DNA from: QWPN01 sp044360305
GTDB taxonomy: Bacteria; Planctomycetota; Planctomycetia; Pirellulales; UBA1268
Reading direction: 5' to 3'
DNA: 64,000 nucleotides
Assembly (NCBI GenBank): GCA_044360305.1
Contig: JBIKKQ010000001.1
Span: forward strand, 1-64,000
Both the position numbers and the translations under genes were made by a program. The notes beneath the pieces are model-generated. The model searched no databases and was not told the DNA's origin. It saw only the letters and a program-made list of their open reading frames with translations. Within the stretch, counting starts at the first letter, position 1, and every line of letters starts with the position of its first letter. Positions 35,151-44,642 of this stretch are shown piece by piece.

Positions 35151-36032
35151 TCAGCTGTCGGGTAGTTCCAGGGGCACGAACTCCTTCTCTTCGTATGTCC
35201 GATCTGTGTCGAAGAACTCCACCTCCTGGACCTTTTCCTCCGGGGGATCTGCTTCGTCCTCGTATTTCCCAACTTCTTCGTATGTCGGAGGCGCGAATGG
35301 GTCGGGGGTGAAGCGAAGATTCGGACAGGCTTCACGCAGGAGGTACGGAATCGTCGGTGGTTCGATGTTCGACCCGATATGAAGCTCCTGTAGTTGTGGC
35401 ATTGCTTTGAATATCGGCAGGAGCCCGGGACTAACGGCCAGATTGTCTACATGAAGTACCTGCAGGTGCGGCAGCCGCGCGAGAGGTTCGAGCTCCTCTG
35501 CCGTGACGGAGGCTTCAACGAACACGCTCCGCAGTGTCTTGATCTCCGCGAGCGCCTGAAAGACGTCGATTGCGGGTTTCTTACGGTCATAGCATCCGAT
35601 GCCGATCGTTTCGAGGGCGGGGCAGCTTCCGAGAGATCGAACGTCAGCGGGAGAGACTTCGGTTTCGATCCACAGTCGCGAGAGACGCGGCAACCGAGCC
35701 AAAGAAGCCAGTACGCCCGGATCGAGCCGCCCTGACACGGAGAGTTGCTCGATATGCCGCGCCCGCGCGAGGTCGTTTGCGTCTCGGACCGTGAGTCCGT
35801 GCTCGGCATGAATTTTCGTCCATGCAGGCTTGTACTGCAACGGCCAGATGTAACGCAACCGGTGCGTCGAAATGCGTGTGCTGTGTCCGCTGTGGCCGTT
35901 CTCCCAGCCGAGTTCCCGCAGCCGGAAGTCGATGTACCACGGCCAGGCCAACCGAAGTGCGAGCAACAAGCACGCGACAACGACCGCGGCAGTGAAGATG
36001 AAGACGGGCCATCTGGAAGTGACGGGAGTCAT
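35151..36032 (-). CDS. LRR-like membrane-anchored protein, paralog 1
   Basis: A 293-residue protein. One N-terminal membrane segment (VFIFTAAVVVACLLLALRLA) is followed by WPWYIDFRLRELGWENG and then leucine-rich-repeat-like units (LARLPRLSRLWIETEVSPAD, LARLPHLQVLHVDNLAVSPG, FKAMPQLQELHIGSNI). The C-terminus is very acidic (YEDEADPPEEKVQEVEFFD). No enzymatic motif is visible, and protein binding is the likely role. It is about half identical to the next upstream gene, so they are a tandem duplication. The start at 36032 was chosen for the membrane anchor. Confidence 0.75.
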   Translation of the reverse strand: MTPVTSRWPVFIFTAAVVVACLLLALRLAWPWYIDFRLRELGWENGHSGHSTRISTHRLRYIWPLQYKPAWTKIHAEHGLTVRDANDLARARHIEQLSVSGRLDPGVLASLARLPRLSRLWIETEVSPADVRSLGSCPALETIGIGCYDRKKPAIDVFQALAEIKTLRSVFVEASVTAEELEPLARLPHLQVLHVDNLAVSPGLLPIFKAMPQLQELHIGSNIEPPTIPYLLREACPNLRFTPDPFAPPTYEEVGKYEDEADPPEEKVQEVEFFDTDRTYEEKEFVPLELPDS

Positions 36033-36140
36033 GGGCTGATCACAGAGGGCCATCGGCGAGCGAGAGCGACCGACCACAACATGGTCAAGGGTCCTGTTCG
36101 TAAGCCAGGGTGACGCTGTGGCTTTCGTAGCGGCTGAACG

Positions 36141-36173
36141 TGCCCAGATTTGGTGCCTGGCACCTTTATCCTC
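36141..36173. repeat. REP-like 33-nt repeat, copy 2
   Basis: TGCCCAGATTTGGTGCCTGG followed by CACCTTTATCCTC; GGTGCCTGGCACC is a perfect palindrome around a central T. It lies about 20 bp beyond the stop of the second LRR-like gene, so each paralog carries its own 3' copy. Confidence 0.7.
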
Positions 36174-36192
36174 CTCAGGAGTCGTGGCCCGC

Positions 36193-37044
36193 TCACTCCT
36201 GCAACGGCGAAGGGTTGTCTTGCTGTTCGAAGACGGTTTCGTCGTAGTTGGAGTCCGACAAAGGCCCGCCGTCATCCGGCAACACCTTGAGCTTTGGGCA
36301 GGCATGCCGCAGCTCAGGGGCAAGATCCGGATATACGTTGCCACCGCCGAGGCCGACTTGTTGGAGTTGCGGCATGCCTTGGAATACCCGCGCCAGCCCT
36401 GGACTGGGCCGGAGACCCGGCACAATCAGAAAACGAAGGTTCGGCAGCCGCGACAATGGCTCGAGTTCTTCGGCCGTCACAGACGAGCCGATGACCACTC
36501 GCCGGAGCGTCTTGATTTCGGCTAGTGCCGCATAGAAATCCATCCCCTGCCCATCACTGCTGTCAACGTAGATCGACTCGAGGGACTGCGAGTCGCGTAG
36601 GTCACGTAGATCCTCTCCGCGGACATCCGTAATGAGTGACAGGTGCAGTAGGCGTGGCAGTCGAACTAAAGGAGCCAATGTGCCTGGGAGGATACGGCCG
36701 TCTACATGCAGTTTTTCGATTTGCCCAGCTCGCGACAGGTCTTTGGCGTCGCGACTTGTGAGACCGGCGCGGGCGTAGACCTCCTTCCATTCCGGTTTGT
36801 ACCGCAACGGCCATGTGTAATGAATCTGCTGGCCGCCCCTGTAGACCGCGCTGCGCGAACTGTAGGCAGCACCGCCGGGATTGAAGACCGCACTGCCCGG
36901 TTTATCCCCATTCTCCCAACCCAACCTCCCGAGACTGAGCTCGACGTACCACGGCCAGGCCCACTGTGTCCCGAAAATAATGGTCACCGCAAGCACGCCG
37001 GCGCCGGCCAGCAACCCGCGCCATCTCGAGGTGATTCGCTTCAT
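36193..37044 (-). CDS. LRR-like membrane-anchored protein, paralog 2
   Basis: A 283-residue paralog of the downstream gene. It has an N-terminal membrane helix (LLAGAGVLAVTIIFGTQWAW), the shared PWYVELSLGRLGWENGDKPG, IHYTWPLRYKPEW and RDAKDLSRAGQIEKLHVDGR. LRR-like units follow (LVRLPRLLHLSLITDVRGED, LSRLPNLRFLIVPGLRPSPG, FQGMPQLQQVGLGGGN). The tail is acidic but differs from paralog 1. The shared architecture suggests gene duplication followed by divergence of tails. Function unknown. Confidence 0.75.
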   Translation of the reverse strand: MKRITSRWRGLLAGAGVLAVTIIFGTQWAWPWYVELSLGRLGWENGDKPGSAVFNPGGAAYSSRSAVYRGGQQIHYTWPLRYKPEWKEVYARAGLTSRDAKDLSRAGQIEKLHVDGRILPGTLAPLVRLPRLLHLSLITDVRGEDLRDLRDSQSLESIYVDSSDGQGMDFYAALAEIKTLRRVVIGSSVTAEELEPLSRLPNLRFLIVPGLRPSPGLARVFQGMPQLQQVGLGGGNVYPDLAPELRHACPKLKVLPDDGGPLSDSNYDETVFEQQDNPSPLQE

Positions 37045-37104
37045 CGGCTGAAGGGCCTTGGACTCACGCGACCTGAGCGGCCGCTTGGGGAAGGTGCACC
37101 GGGC

Positions 37105-37413
37105 TTACTTGACCTTCACGGTCTGGCTGAAACTTTCGTACGTGCTTTCGATTTCATCCGTTGTGGCTACGACCGACCACCGAATCGGCTCGTCTGACCA
37201 GCGTACGATGTCGGCCCATTGGTCCTTCGTCGGAGTCCACGACACCTCCAGCGGCAGATCATTCGGCAGATTTGCAGGTTTGGGAATCTCGGTGCTGCCG
37301 CGGACGCTGATCCGGAGGCCTTGTGCGTTATAGAACCGGAGTTCGACGGTTCTGAACAGCCACTGGTCGGGACGTTTCACGCCGGGGACCCTTTCCAGCC
37401 CCAGCCGGGGCAC
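37105..37413 (-). CDS. small hypothetical protein, possibly partial
   Basis: About 102 residues starting with a GTG at 37413; no internal ATG exists. The sequence (QWLFRTVELRFYNAQGLRIS, LPLEVSWTPTKDQWADIVRW) reads like a beta-rich domain, and the end is SFSQTVKVK. There is no signal peptide, so the N-terminus may be missing. I recognise no family. It sits in the lower-GC island. Confidence 0.45.
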   Translation of the reverse strand: MPRLGLERVPGVKRPDQWLFRTVELRFYNAQGLRISVRGSTEIPKPANLPNDLPLEVSWTPTKDQWADIVRWSDEPIRWSVVATTDEIESTYESFSQTVKVK

Positions 37414-37499
37414 GAGGATTCTCTCACAAGACCTGGGTCAAGATTTGGGGAGGGGGTCACTCTGGCCGAACTTTCCTTCGGTGAGCCGTACGTCGCGCA

Positions 37500-38057
37500 T
37501 CATTTCTTGTCTCGGTCCGGCTCACTGGCCTTGGGCTTGGGAAGTGCCAGCACGGCCTTGGACAATTCCTCGGCCGTCTTCGCCTCGATTACCGGAATGT
37601 CCTTCACGTCGATAGTGAACGGCTCGTACCCGGCCGCCACCATGCGCTCGTGAGCCACCTCCTCCTGCTTCTCCCCTGAGCGCAATTTGGCGAGCCCGTA
37701 CACGAAGGTGACATCCCCCTTCTCGGGCAACTTCGCCCACACCAGGACCACCGAGACGCCCAACTCCCCGGCGAAGTCCGGCGTGGTGCCGTCGGCCCAA
37801 AACACGTCGGTCCCGACCCGCCCGTTCAGCGACCAGTACACGCCAGTCGTCCCACTCACCCCAACTGCGGTGCCCGGCCTCACCCGCACAGCGAGGAGGT
37901 GGTACGTCCGACCGCCGGACTCCAGGGTCTTCCCCGCGACCTTCGCGACGGCGGTGATGGACTCGATGTCGGGTCTCCCGGCGTCCGGCTTCGGAGCTTG
38001 TGCGGTGGCGACCGCCGCGGTCATCGCGGCGAGGCTAAGTGCTAAACTCGATGTCAT
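37500..38057 (-). CDS. secreted hypothetical protein
   Basis: A 185-residue product with a signal peptide (MTSSLALSLAAMTAAVATAQ). The mature part is beta-rich (ESGGRTYHLLAVRVRPGTAV, FAGELGVSVVLVWAKLPEKG, DVTFVYGLAKLRSGEK) and ends Lys/Asp-rich (PKASEPDRDKK). No named domain is evident. Its start lies 23 bp inside the 3' end of the large hydrolase gene on the same strand, so it is translationally coupled to it and may be a partner. Confidence 0.65.
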   Translation of the reverse strand: MTSSLALSLAAMTAAVATAQAPKPDAGRPDIESITAVAKVAGKTLESGGRTYHLLAVRVRPGTAVGVSGTTGVYWSLNGRVGTDVFWADGTTPDFAGELGVSVVLVWAKLPEKGDVTFVYGLAKLRSGEKQEEVAHERMVAAGYEPFTIDVKDIPVIEAKTAEELSKAVLALPKPKASEPDRDKK

Positions 38058-41000
38058 CGAAGATCGCCCTCCCGGTGGCGGTGCGGTCGAACACAAACCG
38101 CACCTTAGTTATGGCCGACGAATCGAACGCCCGGCCGTTCGTCTTCAGGGCAGCCAGGTCGACTCTGTAAGTTTGCATCGCCGTTTTCGTGATGTTGTCG
38201 GGATCGACTTTGTACGGCCCGATCCGAGCCGCTGAGGGTACGGTCAACCCCCCGAGCCGGCCCACGTCGAAGTACACACTGTTGCCCGAGGCGTCGATCA
38301 ACTCGGCCGTGAGCGACGTGGGGGTCGTGATCGACCGGTGCAGGCCCGCCCGGAACGACAGGAACTTGGTGGTCGTAGCATCAACCCCGCCGAGAGGAGT
38401 TTGCTCGTAGTAACCCGTTCCGCCTCTGGCCTTGTTGTCCCACGCCAGTTCTACTCCAATCTCCGTCGTGCCCTGGTAGTACCCCTCCGCGTTGTTGTCG
38501 AGCGAAGTATCGACCGCCGCTGCCGGAGCGGCTGGGGTGACGAGCCGCTCGCTCTTCGTAGACCCTCCGGAACTCGTATCGCCGAACTTGGGCTTGGCCT
38601 GGAAGTCGTCCAGCACACGCGCGGTGGACCGGTGGAACTGGGTCACGATCGGGTTGGGCACGGCCGCCGCAGACAGCTTGGGGCCGATTTGCGCGGCAGG
38701 CCGACTGAAATACTCGAGGTACGGCCCCCCCCAGATCCACGCCAGCGTGTATCCGGCGAGGAGGTTCTCGTGGTACGCTCGGTCCTCGAGCCCGCCCCCA
38801 ACCGCGTACACCCCGACCGTGCCCCCCGCCGGCGTGCCCATCCCCCCGCGGAGATCGACGACGTCGAACGCTCCGTCGATCGTGCTCTTCGCGTCGTTGT
38901 ACGGCCACGACCTGTTGAACAGATTGTGGCTCACGCCCGGGACGAACAGCGATGCCTTGACCGTTGTGGCCCTCGCGGCGTCGTACAGCTTCAAGCCGCC
39001 GGCGTAGTCGACGTCGCCGTCGGCCGCCCCGTGGATACTGAGATAAGGCCTCGCCCCGACCGATTGTTCTCGGAAAGCGGTGGGGGCCAGCGAGATGACC
39101 CGCGAGATTGCGAACGGGGCGATCTTTCCACCGGGGGCAGCGGCCGCGAACGGTCCGGTCAGCGTGTCCACCATGTTCGCCAGTTCCACCACCGCCTCCC
39201 CGCCACGAGAATGCCCCAGCAGGGTCACATCGGCGAAGTCAATGTGACCCTCGATCTTACTGCCACTCCCTGCGGCGTTCATCGCACGAATCCGATCGAC
39301 GTTTTTGGCAGCTGCGTATGCCCGAACCAGGATACCCGGACCCCACCTGTAATACCGGTCAAGATCGACGCTGACGGACGCATACCCCTGCTGAGCTAGC
39401 CGCTCCTGGAGGTACGTGTAGCCCAGGTAGTTTTCGTCGCTGGTGATCGCGTCGGCCTGAGCCGCTGTGAGGGCGCCCGCGGCTACCCCTGACAGTGCCG
39501 TGCTTCGCGGTAAGTGGTTCCCGTGGAGGATGACGACCAGCGGGAACGGCCCTCCAGGCGCGGCGGGGGCCTTCTCAACCGGCATCGCGGCCCCGACAAG
39601 AGGAGTCGGGTAGTACACGCGGCCATGGATCCAGTGGTCGGTGACCGTCCCGGGGAATCCGTCGTAGCCGGCGGGTGTGGTGAATTGGTCAGCCGCTTTG
39701 GCCGTAGCTCCGCTGCTCCCGTAGTCGATGTACCCGGCGTCGTAAGCGGCCGGCTTCTTGAGCGGGTCATATACGATCTGCACCTCGGCATCTTTCGGGT
39801 TCGTCGTGAACACCCCCACGATGTCCCCTGGGTCCAGTTGCCCGTTCTGGCCGGGCTCGCCTTTGTCGTCTGCGATGTCGATCACCACGTCATACTGCCC
39901 CACGGGAGCATGGTCGGTGAGCGTCCGCGTATTCGCGGCGAGCGACACCGCACTGAGCGGGGCGGTCGGTGTCACGCTTACGTTCTTCGACGCGTACGTG
40001 CCGTCCGCGGCCCATTGGGCAGGTGTCCGTGTGGGGTGGATCAGGAACCTCGCTTGTGGTCCGCCCGCCAGCGTCTCGTAGCCGGTCAACTGCGACCACG
40101 TCGCGGGGTCCAGCGCGATCGAGACGGGCTGCGTGTGGTTGAACGTATGCACGTACTGGAAGTCGGGCGCGCCGCTCAGCGGAATGCCGGCCAGGCCGGC
40201 GACGTCTGTCACTCGGAAGGCGACCCGATCGGTCTGAATCACGCGGCCACGGTACGTGTACTCCACAAGGACATCCGATATGCCGCCTTTCGTGCTGCCG
40301 CCGACCAGGAACCGCTTGGCCGGGGCCGCGGCGGTCAACTCGGCGGCGGGTACTTGTGTCGCGGGCGACGCCTTCTTGCCGTCTGCCGTCCACAGGTCGA
40401 GCGAGCGCGTGGTGACCGAGATCGCGCCGCGGGCCGACGGGACCGTGGCCGCCACCTTCAGCGGCAGCATCAGGTACTTGTTCTGTGCGAACGTGGCTTC
40501 GTCAACGTTCACCGGGTTGTATCGCACGGTCGAGGGGTTGGTCGCCTCGGTGTTGTCGTCTACCCCGAATGCCGCCAGGTCGAAGTACACCGCCGTCGCC
40601 TTGTCCGCAACCTTTGCATTGGGGAAGCTGGCCGGGATCGGGGCGTACTCGGCCGCCAGAACAGGGTTGGCCGCGTCACGCCGGAAGTGGGGCATTGTCG
40701 GCGCTCCGGCAGCCGGCGTGCCGGCTGCGTCGACGACAACGAACTGGGTTCCCCCGACCTGGTCGAGCGTGAGCGATGACCACGCCTTCGCTTTCCCGTC
40801 GGAGCCATTCATCCACAGGGGCGTGGGGAGTGTCAGCACGGCGTCGCCGGCCGCGGCGAGCGCCGGAGCGACGCGGAATCGGTACAAGGCCCCGCTCGGC
40901 ACGGCGTCGGGTTGGGCGGATGCAGCGGCACCGAGATTGATCGGAGCGAGGTAATTCTGCCCCTTGGCGGCGTCGAAACGCACCTCCAAGATCAGCTCCT

Positions 41001-42993
41001 CGTACCCGGTCCGGCCGGCTGAGTTGGTCGCCCTGAACAGGTATCGTTTCCGTGTCCCGAGGGGAAGTGTGCGAAGCGCGTCAAGCCCGGCCAACTCGTA
41101 CCGCTTCGATACCGACGAGGAGAAAACCCCGCCCGCTTGACCGTCCGGCGCCACCTCGAGCGGCGTCCACGCATTTCCATCGATCGAGACGGCAATCTGG
41201 GGGACCGGGCCGAGCCGATCACGGGCGACCAGCGTGCGCTCGGCGAACTCGTACGTCGCCCCGGCGAGGTTGTCGGGGGTCAGGTCGGGAACCGTTACCA
41301 CCGGGTTTGGCCGGTATCGCGACACCATGTCGCCGGCGTCCTCCCAGGCGTCACCCGCCTTTCGCTGGATGTCGAGGTCGGCCACCGTGCCCCGCACCGC
41401 GTCCGTCAGGTTTCCGATCCCGGCCGGTGCCCCTTCGAGCGTGACCGTGATTCGGGTGTCGCCGGCGGCGGCACTGGCCTGGACGGTCTCGAGGTAGAAC
41501 GTGATCGTTTGCCTGGCCGTGACGGCAGGGTCCAGCCCGAGTTGGGCGAGCGTGTACCTTCCGGGAGCCACGTAGTCACCCCCGCCGGTCTTGATCGATT
41601 TGTCGAACGCCGCTGCATTCCGCAGCGTCGCCCCCGGCTTGGCCCAGAGCCGCGCAGTTCCCGGTGCCGGCGAATACACATCGGTGGCCCTGTCGTAAGT
41701 GACGGCGAGCGGGTTCGAGCCCTTGTAGTCGATGACAACGACCGCCTGGCTGAGGTCGATCGAACCGGTCGGAAGCGTGAGGACGACGGGAACGAATTCC
41801 TCCGCCACAGTGGCACGCGCGACCGCGTCTTTGTCGGCGGCATCCATGTCGGGGAGGTCCAGACCGTAGCCGTCCGCGAAGTCCGGGACAAAGTCACCGT
41901 CCTTGTCCTCGTCGTTGACGGCCACCACCTTGCCCGGTCCCGTGTCTTCGATCCTGTCATCTTTCCCGGCCGGGCTGTTGTCGGGGTCGATCGCGCCGTC
42001 GTTGTTGGAATCCACGTCGAGATCGACGGACGGCAGCGTCAGGTCGGCCCCGAAGACGACGTTGTTGGTGCCGAGGCCGTTGAGGGACACGGTGACCCTG
42101 TCGCCGATCGGGCCGACGCCGGCCTTGTTTGGAAAGAACGCCTTGTAGGCCGACGCCGGGTCGGCAGAGCCGTAGAGCTTCGGGATCGCCGTCATGTCGA
42201 CAAACATCTGGTAGCTCTTGGCCGCGGGCTGGGCGAAGGCGCGGAAGGCGAAGTCGTAGCTCGTGCCGCTGCCGACGCCGCCGGGCAGCTGGACGGTGGC
42301 GGCGGGCAGTTGGCCGGTGGCGGCTTCACGCACGTTGATCGCGGACCCGCGCCAGGAGGCACTGCCCTCGAACTGGACGGTGAAATCGCCCGGTTCGGCG
42401 TAGGTGCTGAAGCTCGTGCGGCCGTCGTTATTGAGCCTGATGGTGCGGCCGTCGCTGTCCTTTTCGAACGAGGCCGGCTGGTAGCTGTCGTTGTCGAGGT
42501 CGAAGCGGATCGTGGGCGAGAAACCGGCGATGCTGCCGTCACTGGCCGTGGCCCGGACGCCGATGCCGAGGATCGTATTGCCCGCCTCAAAGGCTCCGGC
42601 AGAGACGCGAATCTCCCTCCCGCCGGGAATCGGAGCGAACCGCCCTGCAATGAATCCGTCGGGCGCGGGAGCCACGGCTTTGACCGGGTCTCCGCTGATC
42701 GCGTCGCCGGCGAACGCGAACGTGGCGGTGTAGACCTCGTAGGTGTCCCTGCCCGTCGTTCCACCGGAACCGTAGATGCCGCCTGCGGTGGAGAGCCCGC
42801 GGCTCGTTCAGCAGGTCCAGGAGAGCCCGCCGTCAATGGCCACGCCGGCGAGCATGGCGCGGGATTCGAGCGGTTCGGCGCCGATGGGCCGGCGGCTCAG
42901 GCTGCGGGCGGAGCGACGGCGCCGCGGCTGGGCCGTGCGGCCAACGAACGCGGCGATAAGCGAACGGGAACGGCGGGAAAGGTTGCGAAGCAT
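38035..42993 (-). pseudogene. giant secreted alpha/beta hydrolase with LEPR leader, TGA-interrupted
   Basis: Read through one TGA (42808-42810), this frame encodes about 1650 residues. The leader MLRNLSRRSRSLIAAFVGRT and GAEPLESRAMLAG is the planctomycete LEPR-XLL export signature. Then come beta-rich domains and an Asp-rich calcium-type stretch (DVDSNNDGAIDPDN, DEDKDGDFVPDFADG; about 41.8-42.03 kb). An alpha/beta hydrolase follows at about 38.7-39.6 kb with LVVILHGNHLP, the nucleophile elbow LLGHSRGGEAV and a late His in GVSHNLFNR. A C-terminal jelly-roll-like, possibly carbohydrate-binding, domain ends IFDDIEFST. Substrate is unknown; a secreted esterase is likely. If the stop is real, only a 62-residue leader peptide is made unless it is bypassed. 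Confidence 0.8.
42790..42830. repeat. 11-bp direct repeats flanking the in-frame TGA
   Basis: GGAGAGCCCGC occurs at 42790-42800 and 42820-42830, a period of exactly 30 nt. The TGA codon of the hydrolase frame (plus 42808-42810) lies between them. Loss of one repeat plus the interval would remove 10 codons including the stop and keep the frame open. Confidence 0.75.
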
Positions 42994-43144
42994 TGGTGTA
43001 CCGAAGGCAGGAGGAAAACAGGCAGGCATCGGCGGGGCGGCGAGGATCCCCCGCACGTGCACGATCAGCGCGTGACGTGGCGCGAGGGCCTCGCTCGCGG
43101 GACGGTAACGTACCGGGCGGGGGGGGCGTCAATGGGCCGCCGAT

Positions 43145-43163
43145 GAAATCTCGATGAGATTTC
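43145..43163. repeat. perfect 8-bp palindrome at the right island edge
   Basis: GAAATCTC-GAT-GAGATTTC lies about 20 bp left of the point where the mrp homology resumes. It is AT-rich in a GC-rich setting and could be part of a recombination or boundary site; nothing proves this. Confidence 0.45.
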
Positions 43164-43184
43164 GCTTCAGGCCCGCGAAGGCTG

Positions 43185-43346
43185 CCGATCCCGACCCGCG
43201 AGCATGGCGACGCCGGGCGGACGGCCGCCAACTACGATGATCCGGCCGCGGCCCCGTATCTCGAGGCCATCTGCACGCGGCTGGTCGGCAATCTCGCCGC
43301 GGCGACGGCAGCCCGACCGCCGCTCCCCGCGCTGCCCGTGCTCTGA
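43185..43346 (+). pseudogene. 3' fragment of a second mrp gene
   Basis: Fifty-four codons ending in a stop match the C-terminus of Mrp: PTREHGDAGRTAANYDDPAA, APYLEAICTRLVGNLAAATA, ARPPLPALPVL. It lacks start, P-loop and most of the gene. Against the intact gene I count five amino-acid changes (I to T, F to L, A to T, T to N, S to A) and seven silent ones. The silent excess suggests it diverged while still under selection, as part of a related mrp gene. It is the right-hand direct repeat of the island. Confidence 0.9.
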
Positions 43347-43373
43347 TACGCGAACGGTCCCGGGCGGGCCCCG

Positions 43374-43703
43374 TCAGTGCGCCGCGGCTTTCGAGAACAG
43401 GTTCAGGACGACGACGCCGGCCACGATCAGTCCCATGCCGAGCAGCGCCGCCGCGTCGAGCTTCTGGCCCATGAACAGCCAGCCGATCGCGGCCACGAGC
43501 GTCACGCCCGCGCCCGACCAGACCGCATAGGCCACTCCCACCGGAATCGTGTCGAGCGTGCGCGAGAGGAAAAAGAAGGCCAGGCCGTAGCCCACCACGA
43601 CCGCCAGGCTCGGCAGCGGCTTCGTGAAACCCGCGGACGCCCTCAAGAAACTCGTCCCGACCACCTCGGCCACGATCGCGATCGCCAGATAGATCCAGTG
43701 CAT
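43374..43703 (-). CDS. SMR-family multidrug/quaternary ammonium efflux protein
   Basis: A 109-residue protein with four transmembrane helices. The membrane Glu in helix 1 (LAIAIVAEVVGTSFLRAS), the GVAYAVWSGAGV segment in helix 3 and LIVAGVVVLNLFSKAAAH at the end fit the EmrE/QacE/Gdx group. It exports cationic drugs or guanidinium in exchange for protons; the exact substrate cannot be read. It lies just right of the mrp fragment on the opposite strand. Confidence 0.92.
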   Translation of the reverse strand: MHWIYLAIAIVAEVVGTSFLRASAGFTKPLPSLAVVVGYGLAFFFLSRTLDTIPVGVAYAVWSGAGVTLVAAIGWLFMGQKLDAAALLGMGLIVAGVVVLNLFSKAAAH

Positions 43704-43846
43704 GAGCGTACAAGTCCCGAGACTTCAGGCCGATTCCTGCTCGCAGGATGAACCGATCGTCACACTCCGGCCACCGCCGGCCGGAAGGGACGACCCCGTT
43801 CAAAGCCTCGATGATACCGCGGGCCGCATCCCATCGTTGACATGGC

Positions 43847-44620
43847 TCAATACATCCAGAGCCGAAGCCCCTGACACGCCGCCGCCGGCTGCGGCGTGCG
43901 CAGCGTCCGCCGCGCGAGCGACCGCACCTCGGCCGCCCGCATGCCGACCGTCGCCCAGTCGGCGAACGTCGCCCGCGGCCGGCGCGCGGCCGGCGGCAGG
44001 CCCCAGGCATCCCCCACCCGCTGCCAGAGGTCGTCGAGCCGCGGCCGCCGCAGGTGCAGGGCGTCGAACCCATACCAGCCGCCGGGCTGCTCGATGAAGG
44101 CGGCCCCCGACTCGGCGGCGATCGCCCGCAGCTCCTCGTCGAGCCACGCCGCCCCCTCCTGGATCCCATCGAGCGACAGCGGACAGCCGGGCACGTAGAC
44201 CGTGCGCATCAGCCGGTAGCGAACCCGCCCGACGCCCGCGATGCTCTCCAGCGGCAGGCCGACGACCGCGATCCGGGCGCCGCGGTCGCGGAGCCGACCC
44301 ACGGCCGTGCGGACGGCCGTCGCCACCGCGGCGACGCCGAGTCCATAGAGCAGTTCGTTGCCCACGTCCATGACGAGCGCCGCGGGCGCCGACACCTGCT
44401 CGCGGTCGAGCGCCCGCCACAGGCCGCTCGCGAGGATCGACGGCAGCCGGCGCATACCGACCCGCGACGTGACCGCGTACCCGCGGCCGTGCCCCGCCGC
44501 CACGAACAGATCGGCCGGTGCGGCAGGCTGGGTACCAGCCCTGGCCCGGACCGCGGCCGCAAGCCGGGCCAGACCGCGTGACACGTTGCTCGCCCCGAGG
44601 ACGACGAACCGGTCGCTCAT
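43847..44620 (-). CDS. SGNH/GDSL-like hydrolase family protein
   Basis: A 257-residue cytoplasmic protein. The opening RFVVLGASNVSRGLARLAAA resembles the SGNH/GDSL nucleophile block with Ser in GASN. VMDVGNELLYGLGV resembles the block III Gly-Asn (GxND-like). A late FDALHLRRPRLDDLW supplies a D-x-x-H pair. The residues fit an esterase or acyl hydrolase, but blocks are weak, so the call is by pattern only. It lies 22 bp downstream of the M50 protease gene on the same strand. Confidence 0.65.
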   Translation of the reverse strand: MSDRFVVLGASNVSRGLARLAAAVRARAGTQPAAPADLFVAAGHGRGYAVTSRVGMRRLPSILASGLWRALDREQVSAPAALVMDVGNELLYGLGVAAVATAVRTAVGRLRDRGARIAVVGLPLESIAGVGRVRYRLMRTVYVPGCPLSLDGIQEGAAWLDEELRAIAAESGAAFIEQPGGWYGFDALHLRRPRLDDLWQRVGDAWGLPPAARRPRATFADWATVGMRAAEVRSLARRTLRTPQPAAACQGLRLWMY

Positions 44621-44642
44621 CGGGCGGCCTGCACGGTCGTGG

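Noticed and set aside
42808..42810. TGA recoded as selenocysteine or tryptophan
   Set aside because: Other genes here end in TGA as a normal stop, no SECIS-like hairpin was noticed, and the position is not in an enzyme active site.
43704..43850. Guanidine riboswitch upstream of the SMR gene
   Set aside because: GGGACGACCC on the plus strand resembles a mini-ykkC hairpin with an ACGR loop, but the SMR gene runs on the minus strand, and I do not see a second hairpin.
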